Source: Dactylellina haptotyla (lineage: Eukaryota > Ascomycota > Orbiliomycetes > Orbiliales > Orbiliaceae). Taken from it: a stretch of DNA of 64,000 nt. A program made the translations under genes and the position numbers. Positions 1 to 13,436 of this stretch are shown piece after piece; positions within the stretch are counted from its first letter, which is position 1; each line of letters opens with the position of its first letter. The notes beneath the pieces are model-generated. The model made no database searches and was not told the origin of the DNA. It saw only the letters and a program-made list of their open reading frames with translations. Where the stretch lies: contig CM062387.1 of NCBI GenBank assembly GCA_031310005.1, positions 2,170,001 to 2,234,000 on the forward strand, written 5' to 3'.

Positions 1-3000
1 ACTAAGCAACGAACCAATCTGCACGGCTTTTGGGTGTGGTATTCCCACCACCAGATGCAAGCCTCAAACTCCACTTCGATCCAAGGCAGCAAGATCAATT
101 AAGCACCGACAACCAATCCACTGGCGCGCTACGCACAGATGTTCTTTTCATGATTTTCTCTCCCTATGTTTTTTGGCACCAATCCTGTTTCTGAGTCCTT
201 TGATAAAAGACGCATCTGGGAAAGATAGACAAAGAGTATTTGCCCTACCAAAACCTCCGAATGCTGCGAAACAGTGGAAAAGCTTGGCCGCTTGGCACTG
301 ACACTGCGGCGGTGCTGGGAGGGGGTAGGAAGATCGAAATCCTCGACGCGGAGTGTATATTGACCGCCGCCGCCCGTTGCGGAATACAATACCGGACATT
401 ATTATTGCTAGGAGTTTGCCGTTTGTTCTCCCGCTCTCTTCGCCATCGTGAAACGTATTGCGCGGAGGCGGTTCATCCGATAACTGCCGGCACATCACAA
501 GCGAATTCTGTGACACCCTTTTCAAGCATCTTTAACAATTTCGCTCCCATCCCCCCCGTGATAAACCCCTGTACAACTCTGCCCTATACCACGAGATCTC
601 CTGGAAGATGCTCTAGGCAGAACTAACTACCATTCTATCCAATGATAGAGCGACTAGAACTAGCGGCGATAGTGAGGGCAACGTCATCTACGATCCTCCA
701 CCCCTTTCAATGAAGAGATAGTGGGATGTAACGGTGATGTCGTACAGGGCTGAGGACCAGAAGGAAAGCCAAGTTTAGAAGTTCCATTCATTTTCGGCTT
801 CGATAAAATCTGTCGGTAGTTGAGATAGCCCTACCAGAGCCTGCCTATGTTGATCACACAATCAACTAAAATCTGGAATCCGATACGAGAGGCTTAAAAG
901 AAGGAAAGCCAAGTAGGCCTGGCTTCAACGTCATGCCTCGCAAAATAGACCAATAAGGGGCAAGAACAAGACGGAGACAGATTCTCGGCAAAAAAGCCTC
1001 AAAGAGGAAAGCGAGGTAAAGGAGGCTCTTTCACGGGAAGCCACAGATCCTTGCTAGCCTCCCAGAGCCTCATAAAAAGTGTTCGGTTGGTGCTGCCGGG
1101 CCCAAAGGGGATGGGTGCTTCAAATCACGTGTGGAATCACAAATCACGACTCTGGTCTGCGTAATTTCGCTAGCGAATTTTCTTCAAGAGCCCAGCAATG
1201 CTTGGGTCCTCTGAGGAACCACTCAAACCCCGGTCTTTTCCCTACCAAAGTGGGTCACTTGAAACATGAAGAGGTCCCAGCGTCTGCAGGAAACCTAGTT
1301 TGTCTATTCCATTTTAGGCAAGCACCCTTAAAAACCACGCAGAAGGGGAAGATTTTTGGTGTGGTGGAAATTTGACAGGGGATTCAGGCAGCAAAAAGAG
1401 CTTCGTCGACACGTTTTGGAGCTATTGCAATTCGGAACAGAAAACAAATCGTCCAGATATTCTCTACGCACAGCTCACAAACTGCATATAGACCCTGTCC
1501 GTTGGGCTTCATTATTCAGAATATCTTACTTCTTACTAAGACCGTGCCAGTGCCAATGTTCTAAATATGTATGCCCTGCCCAATTCCATGACAGACAACT
1601 AACACTGCGAAATCGAAACATAAGCACCCTACATAGATACAAGCCAGCGGTATGCCTTTCACAGCCCGCTTCCCCAGCTTACTGGTCCACGGACATCTCC
1701 TTCGCAATTTGGGAGGAGCTACGGCATGGTCATGACTGATGCTCAGGCCGGTATCATGACCGAGCGAAATGTTTCAACGGGACGTGAGTCGTGAGTCGTG
1801 AGTTGTGATAGCTCTATCTATCTCTGGGGGTCAGAATGAAAACCTCAAAGCTCGGACGGACTATGCAGGGCCGCCATGTGTTGGTGATTGCAAATGCGCA
1901 GCTGTCCGAAGACCCGCATTCCTGCCAGATTACCGGGCTTTGCGCATTTGGAATCAGGAGTCCTTCATAGAAAATTATATGTTTTTTTGGGGTATTGAGC
2001 CTAGCGAATGGTCATTTCCGTATACGAGCTCTCAGGATCTAGAGATCCCCAAACCACATCTAAAAGTGGAGAAAGAGTGTGTCTTAGGGCATTTGTACGG
2101 GCACGGAAAAATGCTGGGTAGGACTGCTTGCTCAGAGCAGGGGTCCCGGAAGCTCCAAAAAAGAGTTTTTCACTAGTCAATTGAATGTGACTGTAGGATC
2201 TCAGAAACCAGCGCGTTATGAGTATTCAATTGCGAATGTTCGCTCTCTGAGTCCGTTGTGCTTCTTAACATATGCATTAAGATCCTCTTTGACAGCTGGG
2301 TACTTACGGATTAACAGCAAACGGACGAACAGGATCAAGACGCCTCAACCGTCGCACAACCGTCGTTAAGCGATTCCCGCACCCCTCGCTCTCTTTTTTC
2401 GCTGCAAGTGTGTGTGTTGGACGGCCTTGTTTCACTAGCCTTTTGCTGTTCAGCCCTAGAGAAAGTCTCAGCCCTGGGAATGGGAGATCCCCACAAACGA
2501 CGAGTACCCGAGGTCGCCGACGCGGGAGTGCCCCTTCACTTACGTTATTACCAAATTATGGTAGTAGAGGGCTTCTAGACGTCACGTTCGAAGAGCATTA
2601 ACATTCGGGCCTTAACGGTAAGGCCCTGCGCGTTATTGATCATGAGTGCCCAATACCGGGATTTTTATCCCGTTGACGGACTTAACAATCGGTCGCCTCG
2701 ACGGAGGCTTTCGGAAGAGATTATGAAGCCCAAGGCGGTCGGTTCGATTTTGAGGCCGATGCCAATCATTCCCGCTGTGTGCGACCCCAAAGTCGGGAGG
2801 CGGAGGTCAAAGTCGCCGAGCCTGGCGGTGTTCGGGGAATGCCTTCCGGGCGGGGTTCTAATCCCCGCGTGCTCTGGGTCCCCGGACCACCTCCCACCAG
2901 CACCGGGGACCTGCAAAACCCAACTGAAATGTATTATTAAGGACTACCTATGGCTGGCTGCAGGTATTACGCTCGCATTAAACACCAGTATCCAGAAGCC

Positions 3001-5500
3001 AGTTGCGATCGCTAAGAGCTAGTCCGACGGCCATCAGTAAAAAGAAAGAACTTATGATTCACAGGCTTCCGACGCCCAGAGGTCAAGAATGAGAGCTACG
3101 TATCCTCCGATAAGGCGTTCAATCAGAACGGATCGATTCGCAAGCGTCGTTTCTCTTCGTATATTGTTCGCCTTTTTTTGCTTAGTTTGTCGAGGTGTTA
3201 CGAATTAGGCAGGCACTATTTGTGGTTCTCTCCAATCTCGAATGGATCCAAGGAAACCCAGCAAAACTCTAGTTCAGCCCTGCTGCTGGGAGGCTTCGCC
3301 TTCGCCGAAAAGCCAAGGTTAGCGGAACGACTATCCCCTCGGCGTATCAGGAAAGTTGAATTGGCGATCATTTGACGCAACAGCGCCTGATAACTGCTTT
3401 TTCGATGCCTTGTTACGGCGAGGTTCGTAACTTATCTACAGCGAGATAGGTAGTTCGCGAGTGAATTCGACGTCTTGTTTTATTTTTTCTGCTGTGTACA
3501 CGGTCTCCTGGGAGGGTTTATTTGCAGGGTACTGTCTTTTCGCTGAACAACGATCCCCAGGTACATGGTACTTTGGAATCTTCAGGTACCTAGAACGGCG
3601 TGGCCTACACCCCTCCACAAAAAAACCAGAAAAGTATACCAGTGTACCTGTTTCATCGGCTGTAACAGCCGCAGGGCAAAGTAGACGAGGGCCGAGTCCG
3701 ACTACAGGCTCACAAAGACGAATGATGAGTCCCTACTACCATTGCATCGGAGAATTATGGGATGGGAAAACGCGATCAAAGCGCTCGCAGAACTAGAAAT
3801 CGAAGCAAAATGTCAATGTCAACACACTTGCAAGGGCGTCGACAGGCTTTGACGAGTGAATACGAGGTGACTCTGTCGGCTCATTTCGTTTTTCCTTTTT
3901 CATCTTAGACCTCTTGTAGAAAATTCTTTACATAGAATAATCAACATTGAAAATTATTTTTTATTTTTCTCTTAGGGCTGGCAGGCTGTACTTCCAATAT
4001 TCTTTTTGACTTCACAACACATGCCAAACTTGTGACTTAGGTGGAGCAAAAATCATGTTTTTGTTTTCCTTCCGGCCGGTAATATGTAGAAGCATGAGGT
4101 TGCTTCTGACTCCTTTTTTGCTGGATCCCTGTAGAGCTGAGGCAAAGCAGAGAGCGAATACTAACGGACCAATCCGTGGACGTAGCGAGCCTTGCCTTAA
4201 GGTATTATCAAGCGAGGAAACGCCGGTTCAACGTTTTAGATATCCGATCAAAATATTATCAAATCTGCAGACTAAAAGATATATTTTCGGCGTAAAAAAT
4301 GTACTTTATTTTTTGTTTTTTAAGAGAAGAAACCGAATTTTACTTCCAGATTCGTACGACCTTGAAGGCGAGAGCGCATATCAGTTTATGCGGGAAATTA
4401 GAAAGGGCTACATGGCAGTACGGGCGACACGCCCGTTTGTAGTATCATGGATCCATCAGGATACTAGACACGGGAAATTCCTCAAGATACATGTATATCC
4501 TAGCTTGCTCTTCGTCAGTTCACCATGGACGGGAGCCATTGACACGTTCTAATTGGCCATCAGTAACTGCAAGAGCAGATCCTGACAATCCGGCCATCGT
4601 TATTGTGCTCCACCATCAGCCTTATAATCGAGACAAAAAGCTTCGACTACGTGGTAAAAGGGTATCGTGATCGCTAGGCTGCAGCCTGCAAGTGGAGAGA
4701 TGGCACGGCTAAGATGCGCTGGTTCCATAGGGGCTAGGAAGGTTGTATTCTTCCTAAGAACTAGGAATACCGGAGGCTCTGTTCCCATGATCTACAGGCC
4801 GGAATAGAAATGGGGGGATGCTGTATTCGATTGGGGAGGGGGACATAATATTTATTCCATTGAATATACCCCTTTATGATAGATATAATCGATTATTATA
4901 GAATTAATTGAGAGCGGTTGTAAGCTGTGTGGATAGTTGTAACCACACGAGCTGGTCATTTATATTTTCAGCCGCAAATATAATCTTTGAGGTGGATTTG
5001 TAGATCTTACGCTATCATCTATGTCTGCTGAACTACCAATTGTAAAGTAGTGTATTCTTGGAAGTTGTTGAGGTCTGAATGAATGACTGAATTCACGTTT
5101 ATGCCTTCTCAACAATTGAGAAGGCAGTTTTTCGTTTTCTTGTGATCTATTGTTTGTTGCAATTCGCACTTGCCGCGCCTTGCAGAACGGCAACGCCGAA
5201 AGGCACTCGTAAGCCATGTAATAGGCAAGCAACTTTGAAGATATAGTGAATATTGGAAGTTTAGAGTAGATTTACGCGATATACGCAGTAGATAATGGTG
5301 ATATCGCGCTCTCCTTGGAATTTCCAAAGCGTTTCCTACCTCCCAGTGGACGTTGAGTAGTCTTGGTACGAGGCCAGCCACAACTCAGAAAATTTATCAC
5401 CACCGTATCTAAAATGTGTTGATCGGATTCGATATAGAGAATTCAAACACAGATGTAAGTATTTTCGATGGACATTCTCTTCTACAAGTAGAATTATTGG
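1..5500. other. Gene-poor stretch, no supportable gene
   Basis: I find no open frame with recognisable domains or a convincing multi-exon model on either strand. The longest frame (plus, 4055-4552, about 165 codons) has a hydrophobic start but no family resemblance, and it lies in AT-rich sequence. Small structures seen are a three-copy GTGAGTC tandem near 1783-1803, a short inverted repeat at 2607-2626 (8-base arms, 4-base loop) and a GC-richer block at about 2450-2950. They do not add up to a known element. Confidence 0.5.
5102..5126. repeat. Perfect 11-bp hairpin followed by a T-run
   Basis: Two perfectly complementary 11-base arms (5102-5112 and 5116-5126) flank a 3-base loop. A G and five T residues follow directly on the plus strand. 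In bacteria this would read as an intrinsic terminator. In a fungal nuclear context its role is unknown, and it lies far from any gene I can support. Confidence 0.6.
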
Positions 5501-5539
5501 ATACGGATATATAGTAGCTAACTGGGTTGATATCTACAG

Positions 5540-7780
5540 GACGATATTGCGCTCCCAACTCGATTCCTCAATCGTACCTGTCCGTATACATACAACTAGC
5601 TTCGCCGCCACGGGCGCAACACAAACTGCGTTGTATTTAGGCCGTTCGACGGCACGCTCGACGTCAAAATGGCAACCAATCGTCCCCGCGATCGCGATAG
5701 CGTTACATGGCATGCATTGCATTGCACCTGGGCACAATTGTCTTCTGGCGATATCGAGATCCGGTCATGACAAATACCACTGTCCATGTGTCGTACAGGA
5801 AGGGACTCGAAACACTACGGTTCACCATAATGGAAGCCTCGTAATACGTATGGTTCAATGGATCGAAGGAGCTGCATTCAATGCAAAATATGCTACTCAC
5901 TCGATGCCTTCGGGTACCGGGCCAGATAGAGTATCTATGAGAATACCGGAGACCCCGACTTGAGCTAGGCTGGCTCTGGCAATTGTGAGGCTTCGACGAA
6001 GTCTCATGCTGAGCATAATTAAACGGGCGCATTCGTCTATGCTAATGGCTCGAGGCAACATTAATCAGAGGATAGACTCATTTCCGGAAGGGACAATGCC
6101 CCTGATGCCTGAATGGGCGTTTCGGACCATCTGTATATGGCTTCTGCCTGTCATCCTGAGTCGGTTCTGACGGTCGGGTACCGGGAACAAGAAGCCATAC
6201 CGGAGGTCGACTTTAGAGGTCTACCGCGACATGTGGGCCACTAGACCCGGATCTTGGACTTCATCCCTCGACCGGTCGATAGCCATAGACCGGTGCCGGT
6301 GCCGGTAGCGCGTTTCAGCATCGCCATCGGTACTCGGGACACAGGGAGAGCATTATCGACATCACCGTGGTTCAGATGGGTCTGGATGCTCCATATTGAC
6401 GGTGCCGTACCTGCATCCTGCGTGTGCAGCTCTAAATGAAGGGCCTGTGGGTATCAAAACCACCTTTCGCTGCAGTTTCAAACTTCGATACGATACGAAA
6501 CCGACCGCCCTTGCATCGACCTGGCCTCTACAGACTTGTTTGAGGTTATTCCAAGGTTGCGACGGATGCATGGTATCCACAATGTTAAAATATGTACAAG
6601 CCACTGGTACTACGCGATCGATGGATATAGAAACTGCGCAAAAACTCTATACCCTCGTCTGTAGCCAAGATTGGATACTCTGTGACATGACCGCAGCTCT
6701 CTCCACCGGGTTATGGGTCCGCGGTGCAGTCGCTAATGAAAGGGACGGCTGTATGTATGTAGACACTGAGACCGTCTAGCATCGAAAGGGGAGCGCGTCT
6801 ACCTGCACAGCCCACGCTGAATCGAGCAGAGGCGTGGTCAGAGGTCCAACTTGCAGATGCGTTGTGGTATCGTGCAATCGTTCCAGCGATAGCTGATGAC
6901 TAAACAAGCCACAACCCTCCATACTAAACGGTTGGTGGACTTACGATGCATGGGCGCGCCCCTGCTCTTGGTGCTCTGCTCTAACTTCACGGCCTCGTCT
7001 CCGTATGCTAACAATGGATCGATTCGCTAAAGTTGGATACGGGATGTCGGCATTCTTGACCAGAATCTGGAGCCCCAGGGCCCGAAAGTTTCTTCGCAAA
7101 TTGCGTTAACGTTACGTTCCCCGCGATATCGTATAGAGTCCTGCATGCTATATCGTGAGCACTAGGTCAGTCTGTTGGTCTGTCAGCATTTGCAAAGCGA
7201 ACGCTAAGTGCGGCGTTAGATCGGCCTAAAATTGCCCTCCTGAAGTCAAAAGCTTGACCCATGAGTTCGCAGGTGGGGTTTTCGGGTGCCAACCTCTTTC
7301 GAAATCCATTTTCAATGGTGCGGCTAGCTTATCCATTCGCCAGTTTGCAGCACAGGTGCTCCACTTTGGCGTTCCTGGAAAAATCTACAGAGCTTGTACC
7401 GAAGTGTTCAGAGCTCACCAGACCCCTCCTCCTCGACTTCAGTCCCGCATGTGCAGAATACATATCTATCTGCACGTCTCCAATTTTGTCGACGTGCGCT
7501 CGCCCACGTTCACGTTGGCGAGGGAGGAGGCCCACTCGGAAGCACCCGTCGAGCACGCTACCAGCGAAGTTTTTTGCGAGGAGGAGCTATACATATCTTC
7601 GAACCACGCTACTGCTGTGGTGAGCATGTCCCGTGTTTCTATTGTAGGAAACATCACGTGGAAATCCTTGGCCCACACTATCGATCTCATTCCGGCTTCT
7701 GGGATCTTTAGATCTCGATAGATGTTTGCTAGCGTAGCTAGTTTGAATCTTTTTTTGGGAATCCTTCGAAGTTTGCGAAA
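5540..7780. other. Stretch of overlapping short open frames, unresolved
   Basis: This part has less AT-rich sequence than its flanks and several overlapping open frames on both strands. Examples are plus 5547-5963, minus 5703-6032, plus 6396-6779, and three plus frames plus two minus frames over 7254-7721. No frame shows a family motif, and I could not chain them through credible introns. It could be decayed host coding sequence or a lineage-specific gene. I do not call a gene here. Confidence 0.35.
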
Positions 7781-10700
7781 ACACCTAGTAAATTCACTTG
7801 GGTATCCCCCGAAGTAAAAATAAAATCGGCTATGCTTGTCACAAACTTTCGCACCGCATCTCTAGCCGGGATCTACCCTTCATAGCCTCCGTTGGACTGT
7901 TGCTTCTAAGCCCGTCGGTGTTCTCCTAACAATTGCGAAAGATAGCAACACAAGGAATTCTCGCCGACCGAACAGTGCATACAGCGACACCCACACAACC
8001 TGCGCCAACAGGTCCCAAGTACCAGAGTATATCTGTTTCATGTCTCCATTTTCTTGACAGGCGAGCATGTCCCCACTTGACCGTCTCGAAGCATCGCGTC
8101 AGATACTGTAATCGAATTTAACCTTTTCAGAGGTACATTATTTATCCTAAATCTACATTAACCCAAAGGGCAATCACAAGTACCTAACAACAGAAATGGG
8201 CTTGTAAGATAGCCCCCAACTCCTCTAAGGGGCTGTGCTACCAAATTTAAGATACATCACTGCTGTAAATAGATAGATACCCTGAAATCGGTTATCCTTT
8301 TGAACTGCCGGTACCAGACAAATAACTATTTTCACTCACCAAAACGTATGTGTACCTTTTTTCCCCAGTCCGTTTAGATCTCCAGGAAACATCTATTGGA
8401 AACAATTGGGATGCGTCGATGAGCTCGCTAAAACCTCCTGAGCTAGGGAGATGATATAAATTGCGCCGAACAGTGCATGAGAATCGCGAAATATCCGTAG
8501 CGTAATACGAACGGGTGCGGCACTCCCAAACGAATGCGACATGTATCCTTCTGAAATCTCCGTTTTTATACAAGAAAAGCCACATGGTCACAAATTTATT
8601 CGGATAAATATGAAACTGCGGTTTGAAAGTTCCAAAAACGGTGGTGAAACCATTTTATCGCCATATATATGGTAAGAACTGACGCTGTCAGATATGATAG
8701 AGGGTAACATTAGTATGGGTTGGTGCTTCTCGGGACTCAAGTTCGGTGTTTCTTTGCTGCATTGCATTGTATATTCCCAAGGCGACAGACCGAAGCCATC
8801 GGGACTGATGTGCCTCAGACGCTGTCAAAGATCCTAGCGAGATAGGAAACGACCGCGAACGTACTCGCCAAGGCGAAGGAAGGACCATGTTCCTCGCTCT
8901 CGCAATGACATGTCGCACAGGCTTCGCTGCCTATTGACAGCACCATCATCCTTTCGATCTGTTGAACGTCGGTCTACAGTGCCGAATAGGAAAAAGCCCC
9001 TGCATAGCGCAGAACGGTCGTCAAAGGACGTCCGCTTTTTGAGTGAAGTATTTGAATATGTCAACACAACGGTCTAGTAAATTTGTTAAGGGCTGGATAC
9101 CTGCCGCATCTTGACAGTTTGTTTGCAGCATGCAGACAGATGTGATCCTTTTTAGTCTTGGTATATGGTGAGCCTTGTAAAATGTACCTGGTACATGTTA
9201 CTTTACAAAGCACTGGTCGTTGGAACCATCACGGTGTCGATAGGCCCTTGCACTAGAATGAGTTTACCCAGAGAATGCTTTCGAGGGGTCTAGGCCACGG
9301 GGCCTAGAGTAGCCTTTGTCGCTCTGGACAACTCGCTGGATTCCCCGGAACCGGTTTTGTGATCAAATATTGGACCACTTAACGCTTAATATCACAATTA
9401 TCATGCATCCATTCACCCGCTGCGAAAATTTAATCTTAGAGGACAGGATGTTTAAGGAGTTGCTACTGTTGTAGGTGCTGGGACCGGAGCGAACAAGACC
9501 CTGGTGGCTCGCCACAATACGATCCCAATACTTCTTGTTTGTTACACAGGTGTTTAAACACCATGATCCTGACGTTTTCTTCAAAATAGAGCTTTAAAAC
9601 CAAGAAAGCCAATGATTCAATACGAGTAACCATCCGACTAAGCCTCCGCAACGCACGCATACGCAAACCGCGCACAGCAAGCTTGTCATTTTTACGCATC
9701 TTGAACAATCAATTAACCCACTGAGCCGCCACCGTTTCGTTTGCATATCCTTCATGGATCAACCCCGCATCCTCCATAACATGTGCCACACCCCAATAGG
9801 AATCTGATAGGATAGGCATTATCGGATATTAAACTCAAAGGAACCTCCACAACCTGCCCTTTCCTTTTTTTCAACCTTTCGCGCCCGTGTTGGAATATGT
9901 TTGGTTGATTTATGCCTCTACCTGTATAATCTCGGAGACAGCGGCTCGTTTCGGAAAATGGGGAGGCACAGAAATTCGGGCCTTTTATTCCCTTGAAATG
10001 CTGGCAGAATATATTGGGGGTATAGCATGAATTCTGATATTCGGTTCGAAGGCAATCACTCTAAACGGACGACGGGTAAAGAAAACGTCTTTTTTTTTTT
10101 TGAGGGGGTGGTCAAATGTTTACTACGTAGCAACCCCTCATAGGATCCAGGAGATAAGATTTTCGAAACAATTGGAACCTTCCAAGTTATCCTATTTTCT
10201 ACGCTACGCGCCAGATGGCTAGGGGGAGTAATTAAGTGTAAAAGAGTACCAAGAGTACCAAGACTTACTCATTGTTTGGATGCAAGTGCGGCTCAATAAC
10301 CGTCGTCTTCAGCTGATCTTGACACTGAACAGGGGAGTTGAGTGTTAGGGCGCCGGATATTATAGGTCACGGGCATTCGCACTGAGCGGTTAGTTAACGT
10401 GTAACTACTTGATAACAGGGGATTTATCACCCAACCCCCATAGACCTAGGACAGAAATGAAGCTAGACTATCAGGGCAAATCCGTTCCACTTGTGTCTGC
10501 CGTGTTTTAGCATGGACATCTACACGTGGATACCTGCCAGGTGGAATAAAACAATGAACAGGATCCTTTCATTTTTTTGTCTCTTGCCCTTACGTGGACG
10601 TGGACCCTGTCGACGACAACGGAACTTGCCTCTAGTGCTATCCTTTGGGGAGGCAAAAACAGCTGATCCTATCGTGATAATTTTGATATTTTTGTCCGCG

Positions 10701-11173
10701 TCTATTAGCTATTCAACGTTGGGAATTCCAAATATTTGCAACATTCGGCTGAAGTTCTATCCAAACACAAAACGTTAAAACTGAGTCGATTACCGGGCTT
10801 GTGCGAACGAAAATAAAAAAAGGCCCCAGGAGCATGACTTGACATCGGCCGAATTGTCTAAGAAGGGCTATCACTAGTGTGCCGAAGGTCCAATCTTCTC
10901 AACACTGATGGGCAAATTCTCACCCTTTATCAGTAATCTCGCCCGCCAAAATTTTTTAAAATTTGAAAGGAAAGAAATTTTTTTTCCAAAGAAATACGAG
11001 AAACATATTTCCACTTTCTCGTAATAATAAGAGCTCCCAGCTTATAAGGTGGCAATAGAGCCTGAATGCAACCATCGCATTGAAAATTCAAAATGTATTG
11101 TTTAAAGCAGATCGAAAAGGAGTTACCTCGTAGACGAGTTTCTCACTCCGACCGAATCCGAACAACTTAGTAA
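7781..11173. other. Gene-poor stretch, no supportable gene
   Basis: Only short frames occur (minus 8292-8591, 8688-9067 and 9363-9708; plus 10491-10778), with no recognisable domain and no consistent splice structure. A 13-base T-run sits near 10090 and a short AGAGTACCA duplication near 10245. The minus-strand gene that ends at 11174 marks the end of the desert, so part of 10.9-11.17 kb is presumably its 3' untranslated region. Confidence 0.45.
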
Positions 11174-13017
11174 TCAGTCATTGAGTTCGATCGTCTCGAA
11201 TGAACTTTTGCTTGCCCTGTTGCGCGTACTCAGAAGACTTGCTGGATCGACTGTTTGACTTCCGGAAGCTTTCCGGACTTTCCCTCGACGGAAGATGTTG
11301 AACTTGGTCGAGCCGGGGATTGAACGGGGAATTGGACCTGATTGCTGTTCATTGGTGTGGAAATTCTCATGGTACCACATTATGAACCGTATTATACAAA
11401 GAGCGGAAAGTACTGTTCCTAGAACGACCAAAAATCCTAGTAAAATACGATTGCGGGATCGAGTTAGACCTCTCTCAGTTGAGGCAAAGATGTTGATGGT
11501 ACGCCCGAAAATTGGTTTAGGAATTAACGTATTAGTATGCGTAGCGGTTACTCTAACGGTCTCTGTTACTGCTGCGATGACTGTCGTAACTTGCCTCGGC
11601 GTTGGTCGAGTAGACGTCGCCCCGGTATCTCCTTCGTTCTGGGTCGGCCTGATGCCCAATTCATCTGTAGATGTAGGCCAACGCTGAGCGTAGTTCCAAC
11701 TTGAAAGGCGCGAAGCCATCATTTCTAAGCCATCTACCGCAATTTTTTTCAGCACATCCGCTTCGTTTGTACCCGAAAAGGGTTGCAGTAGGGTCCAAGT
11801 TTCTGTGATTTGATATGAATGACTGCCATCAACCCCAGTAAAATTGATGCTAACGGGGAGGCATCGTCTTCCTTCGTCATAAGGGCCCCAAATAGCGTTC
11901 CAGGCGGCAGTTGCGCTATCGTAGCCGGCGTACCCATAGAATGTTCCTTCTGCATTAATATTCTGCTCAAATCCTGTGGTGACGGGGAATGCATCTGTTA
12001 CTACAGAACGGGCGGTTTCGCTCAGTTTAAAAAGATGTACATTGTGGCATATACTCTCAAACTCATCAACGGCTCCAGAGTAACCACGGATCACCCAGTT
12101 TTTAACATGCATCGGTCCTAGCGGGAACGGTGAGATGTTGACAACATTCATACTTGTTGATGTCGTCCAGGTGTTGATGGACCCGGTTTCGTTAGCGGTG
12201 ATGAATAAGACCTTATAAAAGGGATCATAGGACAATGACAACGTCGCAGAGGCCATGATGGAGTCTAAATTTGCAGAATGCTGGAAAATCATCTGCATAA
12301 ACGTCTTGGTATCGTAGGATAGACTGCCGTGCGCCTGTGAAACTCCTGGAACGAGTTCAGATGGTCTGAAATCTTCACGATTGATATAGGTTTGATCCGA
12401 TCTTGTTAAACCTTTAATATCACGGACATCTCTAGTCATTCGATCTCCTGCTTTATTTGTATCCACGAAATTTTGAGGCGAATTCATGAATGCACTGGAT
12501 TGGTGGTTTTCATAGATCTGAGGAGATCTGGCCATTCGGGTGGAAGTTTCGGTTGTAGTTACGGTTAACGTAACTACTGAAGTAGATGTTGAAACTTGAA
12601 CGGTCCACCAAGTTGGGATGATCTCATCCTGGGCCAACTGTTCAGGGCTGGTAGCTTCTGGGAGAGTGTTTGGAACTTTCGCGGCGGTATATTCTAGTCG
12701 ACAGAGCCACGGTGAGTCAGAACCCTTGTGTTCCGGTGTACAACGTGGTAGCACGGGGACGAGCTGCCCTTCCCGAGTCGGGTCCCACGCGTAGATGCCT
12801 TGTAAATTCAGTTAGCTTAGGTAGTGATACTGGAGATGAGGTTATTGGACTATCGTATTGGGGTCATACTTCCGCCTCTTATCTGTGCTTGGGCCTCGAC
12901 ATAGTCTTTATAAAACTTCTCGCTCAGAGCATAGCAGAATATGTGGGATACATTGGTAAGAATTAGGCCGACAAATAGGAACCGCAAGAGAGCCCCGAAA
13001 TGGGTGGAGAATGGCAT
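11174..13017 (-). CDS. Secreted/single-pass membrane protein of unknown function
   Basis: Two exons, 12870-13017 and 11174-12798, are joined over a 71-nt intron (GTATGA donor, GCTAACTGA branch, AAG acceptor). They give 590 residues with frame kept across the splice. The start at 13017 begins with a basic/hydrophobic signal peptide (about residues 8-30, LLRFLFVGLIL core). A long presumably extracellular part follows, with Thr/Ser-rich stretches (TVTTTET) and few cysteines. One membrane span lies near residues 515-535 (GFLVVLGTVLSALCIIRF) and a basic cytoplasmic tail of about 50 residues ends the protein. The layout is that of a type I membrane protein such as a fungal surface sensor or adhesin. 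I do not recognise the family and propose no activity. It is convergent with nothing close by, and the CIA30 gene lies upstream on the same strand. Confidence 0.75.
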
Positions 13018-13436
13018 TTTGAGAAGCGGGTGGAATAATCATAGGAAGACCCTGGAGTTCGAGGTTAAATACGGAGCTCTAGATTGATGCCCGTTGGCTG
13101 TCAGCCAAAGCCGTTGAAGAGATCTGAGTACGCGCTGAACAATAGAATATGGGAGAGTAATTTGGAGGTAGGATATATTATAATAGAAAGAGGAAACAAA
13201 TGGAGGGAAATCTGTACTCTGAGCTCCTGCATATCTAAGATTGTGTAGATTGATATCAATTCTGAGTCTCCATATTTATTGTTGATATAAATTATGGTAG
13301 AATTTATGGCTCTGATTATGAAGGAATTTTTAGAGATATACATGAAGACAGGCCACACGAAATTGCAACCTAAATCGCGGGGATGACAGAGTTCTATAGT
13401 ATCTCTCAGCTCAGCTGAAAAGTGAGAACAACAATC

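Noticed and set aside
2849-2875. T-arm-like GGGGTTCTAATCCCC suggesting a tRNA
   Set aside because: No matching acceptor, D or anticodon arms upstream, and position 57 is not a purine. It is not a tRNA.
4055-4552. 165-codon plus-strand frame
   Set aside because: It is the longest frame in the first 11 kb but shows no domain, lies in AT-rich sequence, and no splice partners were found. Left uncalled.
7254-7721. Three overlapping plus frames and two minus frames taken as a gene
   Set aside because: None has a family motif or flanking splice logic, and five open frames at once reflect base composition.
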